From Rothia sp. HMSC078H08 (GTDB lineage Bacteria > Actinomycetota > Actinomycetes > Actinomycetales > Micrococcaceae), in NCBI RefSeq assembly GCF_001808955.1, contig NZ_KV795235.1, positions 1 to 64,000 on the forward strand: a DNA stretch of 64,000 nucleotides. The letters run 5' to 3'. A program made the translations under genes and the position numbers. Below the pieces are notes generated by a model that was given only the letters and a program-made list of their open reading frames with translations, ran no database searches and was not told where the DNA came from. The number at the start of each line of letters is the position of its first letter. Within the stretch, counting starts at the first letter, position 1. Positions 34,842-49,152 of the stretch are shown here, in pieces.

Positions 34842-35032
34842 GTGCGTTTCTGCTGTTTTTCCTCTAACAGGGAGGGAGCTTAGCGGGGCAAAAGACTTTG
34901 ATGTTTAGGCATGTCAAATGTTGGTAAAGCTAGCAAAACTTTGTGGAGATGTGGGACACTTAAGATGTTCGACTCGTCGCAATAGCGCGACGTGACCCCT
35001 CTACGGTTTGCGCCGACTAATAGGAGAATCCT

Positions 35033-37873
35033 ATGTCCTTTATTGATCGTCATCTCGGCCCCCGTTCCGCAGACGCAGAGCAGATGCTCGAAACCCTGGG
35101 ATACTCTTCCCTGGATGCGCTGATGGACGCTGTTGTCCCCTCGCAGATTCGCCTTGACGGCGAATTGCAGTTGCCTGCTCCGCTGTCGGAGCATGAGGCT
35201 CAGGCAAAGATTGCCGGCTATGCTGCGAAGAATAAGGTTCTCGCCCAGATGATTGGTGCCGGATACTACGATGCAGTAACTCCCGCGGTTCTGCGCCGTA
35301 ACATTCTGGAAAACCCCGGTTTCTACACTTCTTACACCCCGTACCAGGCTGAGATTTCTCAGGGCCGTCTGGAGGCTCTGCTGAACTTCCAGAACACCGT
35401 GATGGAGCTGACCGGCCTGGAGATTGCAAACTCCTCCCTGCTGGATGAGGCATCCGCAGTAGCTGAGGCAGCTGTCATGATGCACCGTGCGAACCGCAAG
35501 GTGAAGAATGGCTTCTTCGCGATTGACTCCCGTTGCCTGCCTCAGGTTATTTCGGTGACTCGCGGCCGTGCAGAGATGCTCGGCATTCCCTTCGTCATTA
35601 CTGATTTCTCTGAGGGTCTGCCTGAGGGCGACCTGTACGGTATCGTCCTGGCGTACCCCGGCAATGAAGGCGATATTCGCGATATTGAGCCGCTGATTAA
35701 GGCCGCTAAGGAGCGTAACGCCCTGGTCACTGTGGTCGCTGACCTGTTGGCTCTGACCCTGCTGAAGTCTCCGGGTGAGCTGGGTGCTGATATCGCAGTT
35801 GGTAACACTCAGCGTTTCGGTCTGCCCTTCTTCTTCGGTGGCCCCCACGCTGCGTACATGGCTGTTCACAAGGGCATGGAGCGTACCATGCCTGGCCGTC
35901 TGGTGGGTGTTTCTAAGGATTCGGCTGGTAAGCCTGCGTACCGTCTGGCTCTGCAGACTCGTGAGCAGCACATTCGCCGTGAGAAGGCTACTTCCAATAT
36001 TTGTACTGCTCAGGCTCTGCTGGCGATTGTTGCTGGTGCTTACGCGATGTACCACGGTCCTGAGGGTCTGCGCGCTATCGCGAACCGCCTGCACACTAAT
36101 GCCGCTCGTGTTGCTACCGCGCTGAAGTCTGCGGGCTACGGTATCGCTCACGATACTTTCTTCGACACCGTCGTGGTGGAGGCTGCTGGCCGTGCCGACG
36201 AGCTGGTTGCGAAGGCTCTGGAAGCTGGCGTGAACATCCGCCGCTTCGACGAGAACCGCATCGGTATTTCCGTGGGTGAGTCTCACGGTGAGGAGCTGCT
36301 CAAGGGCCTGGTTGAGGCTCTGGGCGGCACCCTGGGTGAGGCAGATGCACAGTACGATCTGCCCGCTGAGCTGCTGCGTACCGATGACTACATGCAGCAC
36401 CCGATTTTCCACAAGTACCGTTCCGAGACCGAGATGATGCGCTACCTGCGTCACCTCGCTGACAAGGATCTGGCACTTGACCGCACCATGATTCCGCTGG
36501 GTTCGTGCACTATGAAGCTGAACGCGGCCGCTGAGATGGAGCCCATCTCCTGGCCTGAGTTCGCGAACATCCACCCGCTGGTCCCGGAGAATCAGGCTGA
36601 GGGCTGGCACGAGCTGATTAAGGATTTGAGCGAGTGGCTGGTTGCTATTACCGGTTACGATGCTATCTCGCTGCAGCCGAACTCGGGTGCGACCGGTGAG
36701 TACGCTGGTCTGCGCGCTATCCGTTCCTTCCATGAGGCTAACGGTGACCACGAGCGCGATACCGTCCTGATTCCGCTGTCTGCTCACGGCACCAACGCGG
36801 CATCTGCTGCTCTGGCTGGTCTGAAGGTTGCCGGTGTGGCAACTGCGGCTGACGGTTCGATTGATGTTGACGACCTGAAGGCAAAGATTGAGAAGTACGG
36901 CCCCAAGGTTGCCGGCATCATGATTACCTACCCTTCCACTCACGGTGTGTTTGAGGAGCAGGTTGCTGAGGTTTGCCAGCTGGTTCACGAGGCTGGCGGC
37001 CAGGTGTACCTGGATGGCGCGAACCTGAACGCTCAGATGGGCTTCGCTCAGCCCGGTAAGTTCGGCGGCGACGTTTCGCACCTGAACCTGCACAAGACCT
37101 TCTCCATTCCTCACGGTGGTGGCGGCCCCGGTGTTGGCCCGCTGGCTGTTCGTGAGCACTTGGCGAAGTTCCTGCCCGGCGACGCATACCGCGCTGATGC
37201 TGAAGGTAAGCTCCCCAACGATGCTGCACTGCCGATTTCTCAGGCGTTCTTCGGTTCTGCCGGTGTTCTGCCGATTAGCTGGATGTACATTGCGATGACT
37301 GGTGCTCAGGGTCTGAAGGACTCTTCGCAGTACGCGGTGCTGAACGCTAACTACATTGCGAAGAAGCTCAACGACAAGTACCCGGTGCTGTACACCGGCC
37401 CCGGCGGTCTGGTCGCTCACGAGTGCATCCTGGATCTGCGTCAGCTGACCGATCAGTCTCATGTGACCGCTGAGGATGTCTGCAAGCGTCTGATGGACTT
37501 CGGCTTCCACGCTCCGACTCTGGCGTTCCCGGTTCCGGGCACCCTGATGGTTGAGCCGACTGAGTCTGAGTCGAAGGAAGAGCTGGACCGTTTCATTGAG
37601 GCAATGGAGACCATCTACGACGAGATTATCGAGGTGGCTGAGGGCAAGGTCGCTGTGGAGGATTCGGTTCTGCGCAACGCACCGCACACCGTTGATGTGG
37701 TAAGCGCTGATGAGTGGGATCGCCCCTACAGCCGTACCCAGGCAGCTTTCCCGGTTCCGAGCCTGCGCGCTAACAAGTACTTCACTTCGGTGGGTCGTAT
37801 TGATGGCGCTGGCGGTGACCGTAACTTCGTGTGCGAATGCCCCCCGATGGAGGCTTTCGATCTGGAAGCATAA
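35033..37873 (+). CDS. gcvP: Glycine dehydrogenase (decarboxylating), P protein
   Basis: GcvP decarboxylates glycine and loads the aminomethyl group onto lipoyl-GcvH. The 946-residue single-chain form fuses the two halves found as separate subunits elsewhere. It opens with FIDRHLGPRSADAEQML. The pyridoxal lysine is Lys688 in NLHKTFSIPHGGGGPG, and the glycine-rich loop GGGGPGVGPLAV follows it. The ATG at 35033 has AGGAGAATCCT upstream. The 170 bases before the gene show no glycine riboswitch pattern I can recognise. gcvT follows 172 bases later; gcvH is not between them. Confidence 0.97.
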   Translation: MSFIDRHLGPRSADAEQMLETLGYSSLDALMDAVVPSQIRLDGELQLPAPLSEHEAQAKIAGYAAKNKVLAQMIGAGYYDAVTPAVLRRNILENPGFYTSYTPYQAEISQGRLEALLNFQNTVMELTGLEIANSSLLDEASAVAEAAVMMHRANRKVKNGFFAIDSRCLPQVISVTRGRAEMLGIPFVITDFSEGLPEGDLYGIVLAYPGNEGDIRDIEPLIKAAKERNALVTVVADLLALTLLKSPGELGADIAVGNTQRFGLPFFFGGPHAAYMAVHKGMERTMPGRLVGVSKDSAGKPAYRLALQTREQHIRREKATSNICTAQALLAIVAGAYAMYHGPEGLRAIANRLHTNAARVATALKSAGYGIAHDTFFDTVVVEAAGRADELVAKALEAGVNIRRFDENRIGISVGESHGEELLKGLVEALGGTLGEADAQYDLPAELLRTDDYMQHPIFHKYRSETEMMRYLRHLADKDLALDRTMIPLGSCTMKLNAAAEMEPISWPEFANIHPLVPENQAEGWHELIKDLSEWLVAITGYDAISLQPNSGATGEYAGLRAIRSFHEANGDHERDTVLIPLSAHGTNAASAALAGLKVAGVATAADGSIDVDDLKAKIEKYGPKVAGIMITYPSTHGVFEEQVAEVCQLVHEAGGQVYLDGANLNAQMGFAQPGKFGGDVSHLNLHKTFSIPHGGGGPGVGPLAVREHLAKFLPGDAYRADAEGKLPNDAALPISQAFFGSAGVLPISWMYIAMTGAQGLKDSSQYAVLNANYIAKKLNDKYPVLYTGPGGLVAHECILDLRQLTDQSHVTAEDVCKRLMDFGFHAPTLAFPVPGTLMVEPTESESKEELDRFIEAMETIYDEIIEVAEGKVAVEDSVLRNAPHTVDVVSADEWDRPYSRTQAAFPVPSLRANKYFTSVGRIDGAGGDRNFVCECPPMEAFDLEA

Positions 37874-38045
37874 GGAGCCTATAACGCTCCTGGGTAGGCT
37901 GTAGCGGTCTACCCGCCTCACCCGTCCTCAGATTTCTGGGGACGGGTGGGGGTCGCCTCCGCAGCGTATCTCGTGTCTGTGGGGGTGAACTAAATCTACG
38001 ACGATTGAACGATAACAGCACAAGGCTGTGCGTGAGGAGAACCTA

Positions 38046-39164
38046 ATGTCCCCCAAGAAGACCTCCCTGTACCCGGTTCACGAGAAGCTGGGCGCTTCTT
38101 TCACCGACTTTGGTGGCTGGGATATGCCCCTGAAGTATGCTAACGACGTTGCTGAGCACGAGGCTGTCCGTACTCGTGCCGGTATTTTCGACCTGTCTCA
38201 CATGGGTGAGTTCCGTGTGACCGGCCCGGATGCGGGTGCGTTCCTGGATTACGCTCTGGTGTCGAACATGTCCATCCTGAAGGTCGGTAAGGCAAAGTAC
38301 TCGATCCTGGTCAACGACAAGGGCGGCGTGATTGACGACCTGATTACTTACCGTCTGGGCGATGAAGAGTTCATGGTTGTTCCGAACGCTGCGAACATTG
38401 ACACTGACTTCGCGGCGATGAGCGAGCGCCTGGGTGATTTCAACGTTGAGTTTGTGAATGAGTCGGAGCAGACTTCTCTGGTGGCTGTTCAGGGTCCTCG
38501 TGCTGAGGAGATTCTGCTGGCTGCTGGCGTGTCTGATGAAGAGGCTGTCCGTGAGCTGAAGTACTACGCTTCGGTACCGCTGACTGTTGCCGGCGTTGAT
38601 GTTTTGCTGGCTCGTACCGGTTACACCGGTGAGGATGGCTTCGAGCTGTTCGTTCCGAATGAGAACGCTGTTGAGCTGTGGGATAAGCTGGCTGCTGCCG
38701 GTGAGCCTTTCGGTATGATTCCTGCCGGTCTGGCTTCTCGTGACTCCCTGCGTCTTGAAGCTGGTATGCCGCTGTACGGTAACGAGCTGGGTCTTGAGAT
38801 TACTCCGTTTGAGTCCGGTTTGGGTCGCCTGGTTGAGATTGCTCTGGAGAAGAAGGCTGCTAACTTTGTGGGTCGTGAGGCTCTGACTGAGTTGGCTAAG
38901 AGTGAATCGAAGCGTATCCTGGTTGGTCTGAAGGCTCAGGCGAAGCGTCCTGCTCGTGCCGGTTCTAAGCTGGTGGATGCTGAAGGTAATGAGATTGGTG
39001 AGGTTACCTCCGGTATTCCTTCCCCGACTTTGGGCTTCCCGATTGCTATGGCGCTGGTGAACCGTGAGTTCTCTGAGGTTGGCTCTACTGTGGATGTTGA
39101 TATCCGCGGTAAGCGTGCTCCGTTTGATGTTGTGGCTCTGCCGTTCTACAAGCGTGAGAAGTAA
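38046..39164 (+). CDS. gcvT: Aminomethyltransferase (glycine cleavage T protein)
   Basis: GcvT moves the one-carbon unit from aminomethyl-lipoyl GcvH to tetrahydrofolate, releasing ammonia. The 372-residue product has [22 protein letters not shown] at the N-terminus, [16 protein letters not shown] with the catalytic-region Asp, and [16 protein letters not shown] in the folate-binding part. The ATG at 38046 has GTGAGGAGA upstream. It is probably cotranscribed with gcvP; a terminator follows. Confidence 0.97.
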   Translation: MSPKKTSLYPVHEKLGASFTDFGGWDMPLKYANDVAEHEAVRTRAGIFDLSHMGEFRVTGPDAGAFLDYALVSNMSILKVGKAKYSILVNDKGGVIDDLITYRLGDEEFMVVPNAANIDTDFAAMSERLGDFNVEFVNESEQTSLVAVQGPRAEEILLAAGVSDEEAVRELKYYASVPLTVAGVDVLLARTGYTGEDGFELFVPNENAVELWDKLAAAGEPFGMIPAGLASRDSLRLEAGMPLYGNELGLEITPFESGLGRLVEIALEKKAANFVGREALTELAKSESKRILVGLKAQAKRPARAGSKLVDAEGNEIGEVTSGIPSPTLGFPIAMALVNREFSEVGSTVDVDIRGKRAPFDVVALPFYKREK

Positions 39165-39195
39165 GAGTTTTTCTGCAGATAATCTGTAGGGTAGA

Positions 39196-39229
39196 GGCGT
39201 CGTGTCCCGTGTGGGCACGGCGCCTTTTC
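39196..39229 (+). terminator. Terminator after gcvT
   Basis: GGCGTCGTGTCC and GGGCACGGCGCC pair (two G-T pairs) and run into TTTTCT. Confidence 0.8.
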
Positions 39230-39440
39230 TGCGCCGTGAGGTGGGCGTTGAATAGCGAGGGAGGGCGTGAGGTGTTCTGAACCTTAGTTTGTGATGGTTC
39301 TGAAGTGCGTTAGGATTAGAGCGGCCAGTCAAGGGTGATTGTCCGCACTTATAGACCGCAGATTGATGTGTGGTTCCTCCATTCAGGGGCGCGTATCTTT
39401 TGGTGCGGTGCACAGACATTATTTATTTGAAGGACAGAAT

Positions 39441-40937
39441 GTGGCTATTAACCAGAGCGCGCCCAGCAGCGCCCAGAAGAAGGCAGAGGCTCTGCCGTAT
39501 GACATCAGTGTTTTTGAGATGTTCAGCGTTGGTGTGGGCCCTTCGAGTTCGCATACGGTGGGGCCGATGCGCGCTTCGAACCGTTTTGTGGCGGAGCTGA
39601 TTGATGAGGGCCTGTTGGACCGTGTGACGGGCGTACATGTTGATCTGTATGGTTCGTTGGCGGCTACGGGCGCTGGTCACGGCACGATGAGCGCTGCGTT
39701 GAAGGGCTTGTGTGGTTTTGTTCCGGAGACGATTAATATCGCTGATTCTGAGGCGATGATTGAGCGTAATAGCGTGGATGGCACGTTGCCTCTGGCGGGT
39801 TACCCCTCCTCTGCTTACGGTGTGAGTGCGCCCGGTGGCGAGGATCAGAAGGTGTACGGCCCGGTGGTGAAGTACCGTGAGCTGGATATGACTCTGCGCC
39901 CCCTGACGGTTCTTCCGCGCCATACGAACGGTATGAAGATTGCGGCGTTTGCCGGTGAGCAGCTGCTGTTGGAGCGTACCTACTATTCCATTGGTGGCGG
40001 TTTCATTGTTGAGGGTGATGAGGAGGCGACCGGTGGCGCGTCGCTGATGAACCCTCCGTATCCTTTTGGTTCGGCTACTGAGCTGCTGGAGATGGCGAAT
40101 GAGGCTGGGTTGTCGATTGCGCAGTTGAAGATGGCGAATGAGTGTTCGCTGCGTTCTGAGCAGGAGGTCCGCGATGGCATCTTGCATATCTACCGCGTGA
40201 TGAAGGAGTGCATTGGCTCTTCTCTGGCACGTGTGGGTTATTTGCCGGGCCCGCTGAAGGTGCGTTGCCGTGCGGGCGCGTGGCATCGCGATTTGATGGT
40301 GGAGGATCCTTCGAAGTCTCCTGAGTTCGCTATTGACTGGGTGAATCTGATTGCTTTGGCGGTCAATGAGGAGAACGCTTTTGGTGGTCGCGTGGTGACT
40401 GCCCCGACGAATGGTGCTGCGGGTATTATTCCGGCGGTGTTGCATTATGCGATGAACTACACGCAGGGTATTCGCCATTGCGGTCAGGCTGCTCGTGATC
40501 AGGCGGTTGTTGATTTCTTCTTGGCGTCTTCTGCTGTGGGTGTGCTGTATAAGAAGCGCGCGTCGATTTCTGGTGCTGAGGTTGGTTGCCAGGGCGAGGT
40601 GGGTAGTGCTTCCTCAATGGCTGCAGCCGGTTTGGCACAGGTGATGGGTGGTACTCCTGAGCAGGTTGAGAATGCTGCTGAGATTGCGATGGAGCACAAC
40701 CTGGGTCTGACCTGTGACCCGGTGGGTGGTTTGGTACAGATTCCGTGTATTGAGCGTAATGCGATGGCGGCGTCGAATGCTGTGACGGCTGCTCGTATGG
40801 CGTTGCGTGGTGATGGTACGCACCGTGTGTCGTTGGATCAGGTGATTGAGACGATGCGTCAGACCGGTTTGGATATGTCTCACCGTTATAAGGAGACGTC
40901 TATGGGTGGTTTGGCTGTGAATGTGGTGGAATGCTAG
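39441..40937 (+). CDS. sdaA: L-serine ammonia-lyase, single-chain iron-sulfur type
   Basis: The enzyme converts L-serine to pyruvate and ammonia using an oxygen-sensitive 4Fe-4S cluster. The 498-residue product joins the beta domain (SVFEMFSVGVGPSSSHTVGP near the start) and the alpha domain. Candidate cluster cysteines lie in GAEVGCQGEVGSASSM, LTCDPVGG and QIPCIERN, and a further Cys is the C-terminal residue. The GTG at 39441 with AAGGACAG upstream is used; a frame extending further back has no ribosome site. Placed after gcvPT, it completes a glycine to serine to pyruvate route together with GlyA, which is not in this window. Confidence 0.96.
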   Translation: MAINQSAPSSAQKKAEALPYDISVFEMFSVGVGPSSSHTVGPMRASNRFVAELIDEGLLDRVTGVHVDLYGSLAATGAGHGTMSAALKGLCGFVPETINIADSEAMIERNSVDGTLPLAGYPSSAYGVSAPGGEDQKVYGPVVKYRELDMTLRPLTVLPRHTNGMKIAAFAGEQLLLERTYYSIGGGFIVEGDEEATGGASLMNPPYPFGSATELLEMANEAGLSIAQLKMANECSLRSEQEVRDGILHIYRVMKECIGSSLARVGYLPGPLKVRCRAGAWHRDLMVEDPSKSPEFAIDWVNLIALAVNEENAFGGRVVTAPTNGAAGIIPAVLHYAMNYTQGIRHCGQAARDQAVVDFFLASSAVGVLYKKRASISGAEVGCQGEVGSASSMAAAGLAQVMGGTPEQVENAAEIAMEHNLGLTCDPVGGLVQIPCIERNAMAASNAVTAARMALRGDGTHRVSLDQVIETMRQTGLDMSHRYKETSMGGLAVNVVEC

Positions 40938-41194
40938 GTGCACGCTGTGGCAGGTTTGCACTCCTGATGAGGGTGTGGTAGACAGAAGGGCTTTCTTCCT
41001 GTATCGTTAGTATTTACGCTTTCCCTAACCTTTGTGCCTTCATATAGCGGTGGGCACGGGCTGAAGGTGACGTTTTTCCGTCCGACTCTATAGCTTCGAG
41101 CACCGTTCTATTCGGGGGCTGAGGTTGTCGTGTCGCCGGTAATGTCGCCGGGAGGCTGATTGCTAACAGACATGTCTGTGGAAGGATCCCCATT

Positions 41195-44100
41195 TTGGTC
41201 GCTTCGAGCACCTCTAACCATGACGCCGCTAACGGCGCAGAGAACGTCTCGCGCCGAATTTCATTCGCGAAGATTAACGAACCGCTGAAGGTTCCCAACC
41301 TGCTTGCTATCCAGACCGATAGCTTCGACCGCCTCGTTGGTAACGAGCGCTGGGCGGAGCGTCTGGAGAAGGCGCAGGCTGCTGGTGACACTTCTGTCCC
41401 CGCTCAGTCCGGTCTGGCTGAGATTTTTGAAGAAATCTCCCCGATTCGTGACTTCCAGGAGACTATGCAGCTCTCCTTCTCTGAGCCTGAGTTTGCGGAC
41501 CCCAAGTACTCTGTTGAGGAGTGCAAGGACCGCGACGCAACCTACTCGGCTCCGCTGTACATTAAGGCTGAATTTATGAACCTCGCTACCGGCGAGGTCA
41601 AGCAGCAGACCCTGTTCATGGGTGACTTCCCCCTGATGACCGAGGCCGGTACCTTCGTTATTAACGGTACTGAGCGTGTGGTCGTTTCTCAGCTGGTGCG
41701 TTCCCCCGGTGCTTACTTCGAGAAGGCTCCGGACCGTACCTCCGATAAGGACATTTACTCTGCCCGCGTGATTCCTTCCCGCGGTGCATGGTTCGAGCTT
41801 GAGATTGATAAGCGCGACCAGGTTGGCGTGCGTCTGGACCGCAAGCGTAAGCAGTCCGTGACTGTTCTGCTGAAGGCTCTGGGCTGGACCGAGTCCAAGA
41901 TTCTGGCTGAGTTCGGTCAGTACGACTCCATCCGCGCAACTCTGGAGAAGGACTCCGTCAAGGACCGCGACGAGGCTCTGCTGGACATCTACCGCAAGCT
42001 GCGTCCGGGTGAGCCCCCGACGGTTGAAGCTGCCCAGGCTCTGCTGGACAACATGTACTTCACCCCGCGCCGCTACGACCTGGCGAAGGTCGGTCGTTAC
42101 AAGCTGAACCGTAAGCTCGGCGTGGACGTTCCCATGGATTCCCCCGAGGCTTCTGTTCTGAGCCAGGACGACATCGCTCAGATGATTCGTTACCTCTGCG
42201 CTCTGCACGCAGGCGAGACCACCATCCCCGGCGTCCGTGACGGCGAGGAAATCTCCCTCAAGATTGATATCGACGATATTGACCACTTCGGCAACCGTCG
42301 TATCCGCACCGTGGGCGAGCTGATTGAGAACCAGATCCGTACCGGTCTGTCCCGTATGGAGCGTGTGGTTCGCGAGCGCATGACCACCCAGGATGTGGAC
42401 GCTATCACCCCGCAGTCCTTGGTGAACATCCGCCCCGTCGTGGCAGCTATCAAGGAGTTCTTCGGTACTTCTCAGCTATCGCAGTTCATGGACCAGAACA
42501 ACCCGCTGGCAGGTCTGACCCACAAGCGTCGTCTGTCCGCACTGGGTCCGGGCGGTCTGTCCCGTGACCGTGCAGGCATGGAAGTTCGAGACGTCCACCC
42601 CTCGCACTACGGTCGTATGTGCCCCATTGAAACCCCTGAAGGCCCGAACATTGGTCTGATTGGTTCGCTGGCGACCTACGGTCGCATCAACTCCTTCGGT
42701 TTCATTGAGACCCCCTACCGCGTGGTGACTGATGGCCGCGTGACCGATGAGGTCCGCTACCTGACCGCTGACGACGAGAAGTCTGTTGTTATCGCACAGG
42801 CAAACGCACCGCTGAACGCTGACCGCACCTTCGCTGAGAACGAGGTTCTCTGCCGTGCGGGCGATGGTTCTGGCGAAGCTGTTCTGGTTGCTCCCGGCGC
42901 CGTTCAGTACATGGACGTCTCCCCGCGCCAGATGGTGTCTGTTGCTACCGCTCTGATTCCTTACCTGGAGCACGACGACGCTAACCGAGCACTGATGGGT
43001 GCTAACATGCAGCGTCAGGCTGTGCCCCTGCTGGAGTCTGAGGCTCCCGTGGTTGGTACCGGTATGGAGAAGTACGCAGCACTGGACTCCGGTGACTCCG
43101 TGCTCGCGAAGAAGCCCGGTGTGGTTTCCTCCGTGGACGCTAAGACCGTTATCGTCCGTAACGACGACGGCTCTGTCTCCACCTACCCGATCATGAAGTT
43201 CTCCCGCTCGAACCCGGGTAACTGCTACAACCAGCGCGTTGTGGTGAAGGAAGGCCAGCGCGTCGAATACCGCGACGTTATTGCTGACGGCCCCTCCACC
43301 GACGGCGGCGAGCTGGCACTGGGTAAGAACCTGCTCGTGGCATACATGCCGTGGGAAGGCCTGAACTACGAGGATGCGATCATCCTCTCCCAGCGCATGG
43401 TGTCTGAGGACGTGCTGACCTCGATTCACATTGAGGAGCACGAGATTGACGCCCGCGACACCAAGCTGGGCCCCGAGGAGATTACCCGCGATATCCCGAA
43501 CGTGTCCGAGGATGTTCTCTCGGCTCTGGACGAGCGCGGCATCATCCACATCGGTGCTGAGGTTGAGGCTGGCGACATCCTGGTTGGTAAGGTCACCCCT
43601 AAGGGTGAGACCGAGCTGACCCCCGAGGAGCGCCTGCTGCGCGCAATCTTCGGTGAGAAGTCTCGCGAGGTTCGCGACACCTCCCTGAAGGTTCCTCACG
43701 GTGAGTCCGGTACCGTCATCGGTATCCGCATCTTCGACCGCGAGAGCAACGATGAGGACGATCTGCCCCCGGGCGTGAACCAGTTGGTCCGCGTGTACGT
43801 GGCTCAGAAGCGTAAGATTACCGACGGCGACAAGCTCGCAGGCCGCCACGGTAACAAGGGTGTTATTTCCAAGATCCTGCCGATCGAGGATATGCCCTTC
43901 CTGGAAGACGGTACCCCCGTGGACGTTATCCTGAACCCGCTGGGCGTGCCCGGTCGTATGAACATTGGTCAGGTTCTGGAAGTCCACACCGGTTGGCTGG
44001 CTAAGCAGGGTTGGAAGATTGAGGGCGAGCCCGAGTGGCTCAAGCACATGCCGAACTTCCCGAAGGAATCCGGCCCGACCCGCCTGGCAACCCCGGTGTT

Positions 44101-44701
44101 CGACGGTGCCCACGAGGACGAGCTGTTCGACCTCATGGATCACTCGAACCCGAACCGCGATGGCGACCGTCTGATCAACCGTTCCGGTAAGGCACGTCTG
44201 ATTGACGGCCGTTCCGGTGAGCCGTTCCCGGACCCGATTTCGGTTGGTTACCAGTACATCCTGAAGCTGCACCACCTGGTGGATGACAAGATTCACGCTC
44301 GTTCCACCGGTCCGTACTCGATGATTACCCAGCAGCCCCTGGGTGGTAAGGCGCAGTTCGGTGGTCAGCGCTTCGGTGAGATGGAAGTGTGGGCGCTGGA
44401 AGCATACGGCGCCGCATACACCCTGCAGGAAATCCTGACCGTCAAGTCCGATGACGTGGCGGGCCGTGTGAAGGTTTACGAGGCTATCGTGAAGGGCGAG
44501 AACATCCCTGAGCCGGGTATCCCCGAATCCTTCAAGGTTCTTATCAAGGAAATGCAGTCTCTGTGCCTGAACGTCGAGGTGCTCTCCACCGACGGCAAGA
44601 TTATTGAGATGAGCGACTCGGAGGAAGAAGGCTTCCGGGCAGCAGAAGATATGGGCGTGAGCCTGACCCACGACGAGCCTAGCTCCGTCGACGAGGCATA
44701 A
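41195..44701 (+). CDS. rpoB: RNA polymerase beta subunit
   Basis: The 1168-residue product has the full actinobacterial length. The rifampicin region is visible as [19 protein letters not shown], then [20 protein letters not shown]. The residues matching the common resistance positions (Asp, His, Ser) are wild type, so target-based rifampicin resistance is not expected. Later parts include [13 protein letters not shown] and the C-terminal [21 protein letters not shown]. The start appears to be a TTG at 41195 with AAGGA upstream. rpoC follows 110 bases later across an intercistronic hairpin. Confidence 0.98.
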   Translation: MVASSTSNHDAANGAENVSRRISFAKINEPLKVPNLLAIQTDSFDRLVGNERWAERLEKAQAAGDTSVPAQSGLAEIFEEISPIRDFQETMQLSFSEPEFADPKYSVEECKDRDATYSAPLYIKAEFMNLATGEVKQQTLFMGDFPLMTEAGTFVINGTERVVVSQLVRSPGAYFEKAPDRTSDKDIYSARVIPSRGAWFELEIDKRDQVGVRLDRKRKQSVTVLLKALGWTESKILAEFGQYDSIRATLEKDSVKDRDEALLDIYRKLRPGEPPTVEAAQALLDNMYFTPRRYDLAKVGRYKLNRKLGVDVPMDSPEASVLSQDDIAQMIRYLCALHAGETTIPGVRDGEEISLKIDIDDIDHFGNRRIRTVGELIENQIRTGLSRMERVVRERMTTQDVDAITPQSLVNIRPVVAAIKEFFGTSQLSQFMDQNNPLAGLTHKRRLSALGPGGLSRDRAGMEVRDVHPSHYGRMCPIETPEGPNIGLIGSLATYGRINSFGFIETPYRVVTDGRVTDEVRYLTADDEKSVVIAQANAPLNADRTFAENEVLCRAGDGSGEAVLVAPGAVQYMDVSPRQMVSVATALIPYLEHDDANRALMGANMQRQAVPLLESEAPVVGTGMEKYAALDSGDSVLAKKPGVVSSVDAKTVIVRNDDGSVSTYPIMKFSRSNPGNCYNQRVVVKEGQRVEYRDVIADGPSTDGGELALGKNLLVAYMPWEGLNYEDAIILSQRMVSEDVLTSIHIEEHEIDARDTKLGPEEITRDIPNVSEDVLSALDERGIIHIGAEVEAGDILVGKVTPKGETELTPEERLLRAIFGEKSREVRDTSLKVPHGESGTVIGIRIFDRESNDEDDLPPGVNQLVRVYVAQKRKITDGDKLAGRHGNKGVISKILPIEDMPFLEDGTPVDVILNPLGVPGRMNIGQVLEVHTGWLAKQGWKIEGEPEWLKHMPNFPKESGPTRLATPVFDGAHEDELFDLMDHSNPNRDGDRLINRSGKARLIDGRSGEPFPDPISVGYQYILKLHHLVDDKIHARSTGPYSMITQQPLGGKAQFGGQRFGEMEVWALEAYGAAYTLQEILTVKSDDVAGRVKVYEAIVKGENIPEPGIPESFKVLIKEMQSLCLNVEVLSTDGKIIEMSDSEEEGFRAAEDMGVSLTHDEPSSVDEA

Positions 44702-44723
44702 GCACCGCCTCCTTCTAGGGTGG

Positions 44724-44760
44724 GGAACCCCGCATGCGCTCGCGTGCGTTGTGGGGTTCC
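44724..44760 (+). other. Hairpin between rpoB and rpoC
   Basis: GGAACCCC and GGGGTTCC (44724-44731, 44753-44760) close a long stem whose inner part also pairs partly. No T-tract follows, so it is more likely an mRNA processing or stability element than a terminator. Confidence 0.5.
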
Positions 44761-44811
44761 TGCCCGCTAACCCAAGTCTTCAGAAACTTACAGAAAGAGA
44801 TTAGGACCGAT

Positions 44812-48714
<3,903 letters not shown>

Positions 48715-48771
48715 GGCTTCTGCCATGAGGGGCAGGTTGGGGGTTTAGGCTCCCGGCCTGGTCCTTGATAA

Positions 48772-48815
48772 AGAACGCGGATACTCGAGTTTGTCTCGGG
48801 TATCCGCGTTCTGTG
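48772..48815 (+). terminator. Terminator after rpoC
   Basis: AGAACGCGGATAC and GTATCCGCGTTCT form a 13-bp perfect stem with an inner CGAG/CTCG pair; the tail is only weakly T-rich (GTGTTT). Confidence 0.8.
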
Positions 48816-49152
48816 TTTAACGAATAGGTGGGGGAGGGTGGCATTCTTTTAAGCGGTACTTTAATATTCTTTATCCTTCAGGGGAAGGTTGTATATTTTT
48901 TGCCTAGTGGACGAATCTATTTATAAAAAATCATTAGAGTGCATTATTTTTTCAAACTGGGAAAATTTCTTGACTGGGCAAGAAATTAGATGGCGGTCAA
49001 ATATTCTAAATCTCCCTAGAAACCGCACTAGGACTGCAATATATAGAATATTCACTCGTTTTTCTTTGGGGTATACATGGAATAAATGTTCTTTATTTGA
49101 ACAGTGCTAATTCAACTGGAAAGCCTTTTGACTAGGTTCTATTCTTGAAGGC
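48816..49152. other. AT-rich gap before the ceramidase gene
   Basis: The 337 bases are far richer in A and T than the flanking genes from about 48840 to 49110. A 73-residue open frame (48889-49110) has no ribosome site, no known family and unlike composition, so it is not called a gene. The stretch may hold a regulated promoter for the ceramidase or be a remnant of acquired DNA. Confidence 0.55.

Noticed and set aside
34860-35032. Glycine riboswitch before gcvP
   Set aside because: I could not find the conserved paired aptamer segments; a covariance search would be needed to exclude it fully.
34880-37921. 1013-residue frame antisense to gcvP
   Set aside because: Same codon-bias shadow; gcvP is full length with its active-site lysine.
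48889-49110. 73-residue frame in the AT-rich gap
   Set aside because: AT-rich DNA of this size gives such frames by chance only sometimes, but there is no ribosome site or recognisable family.
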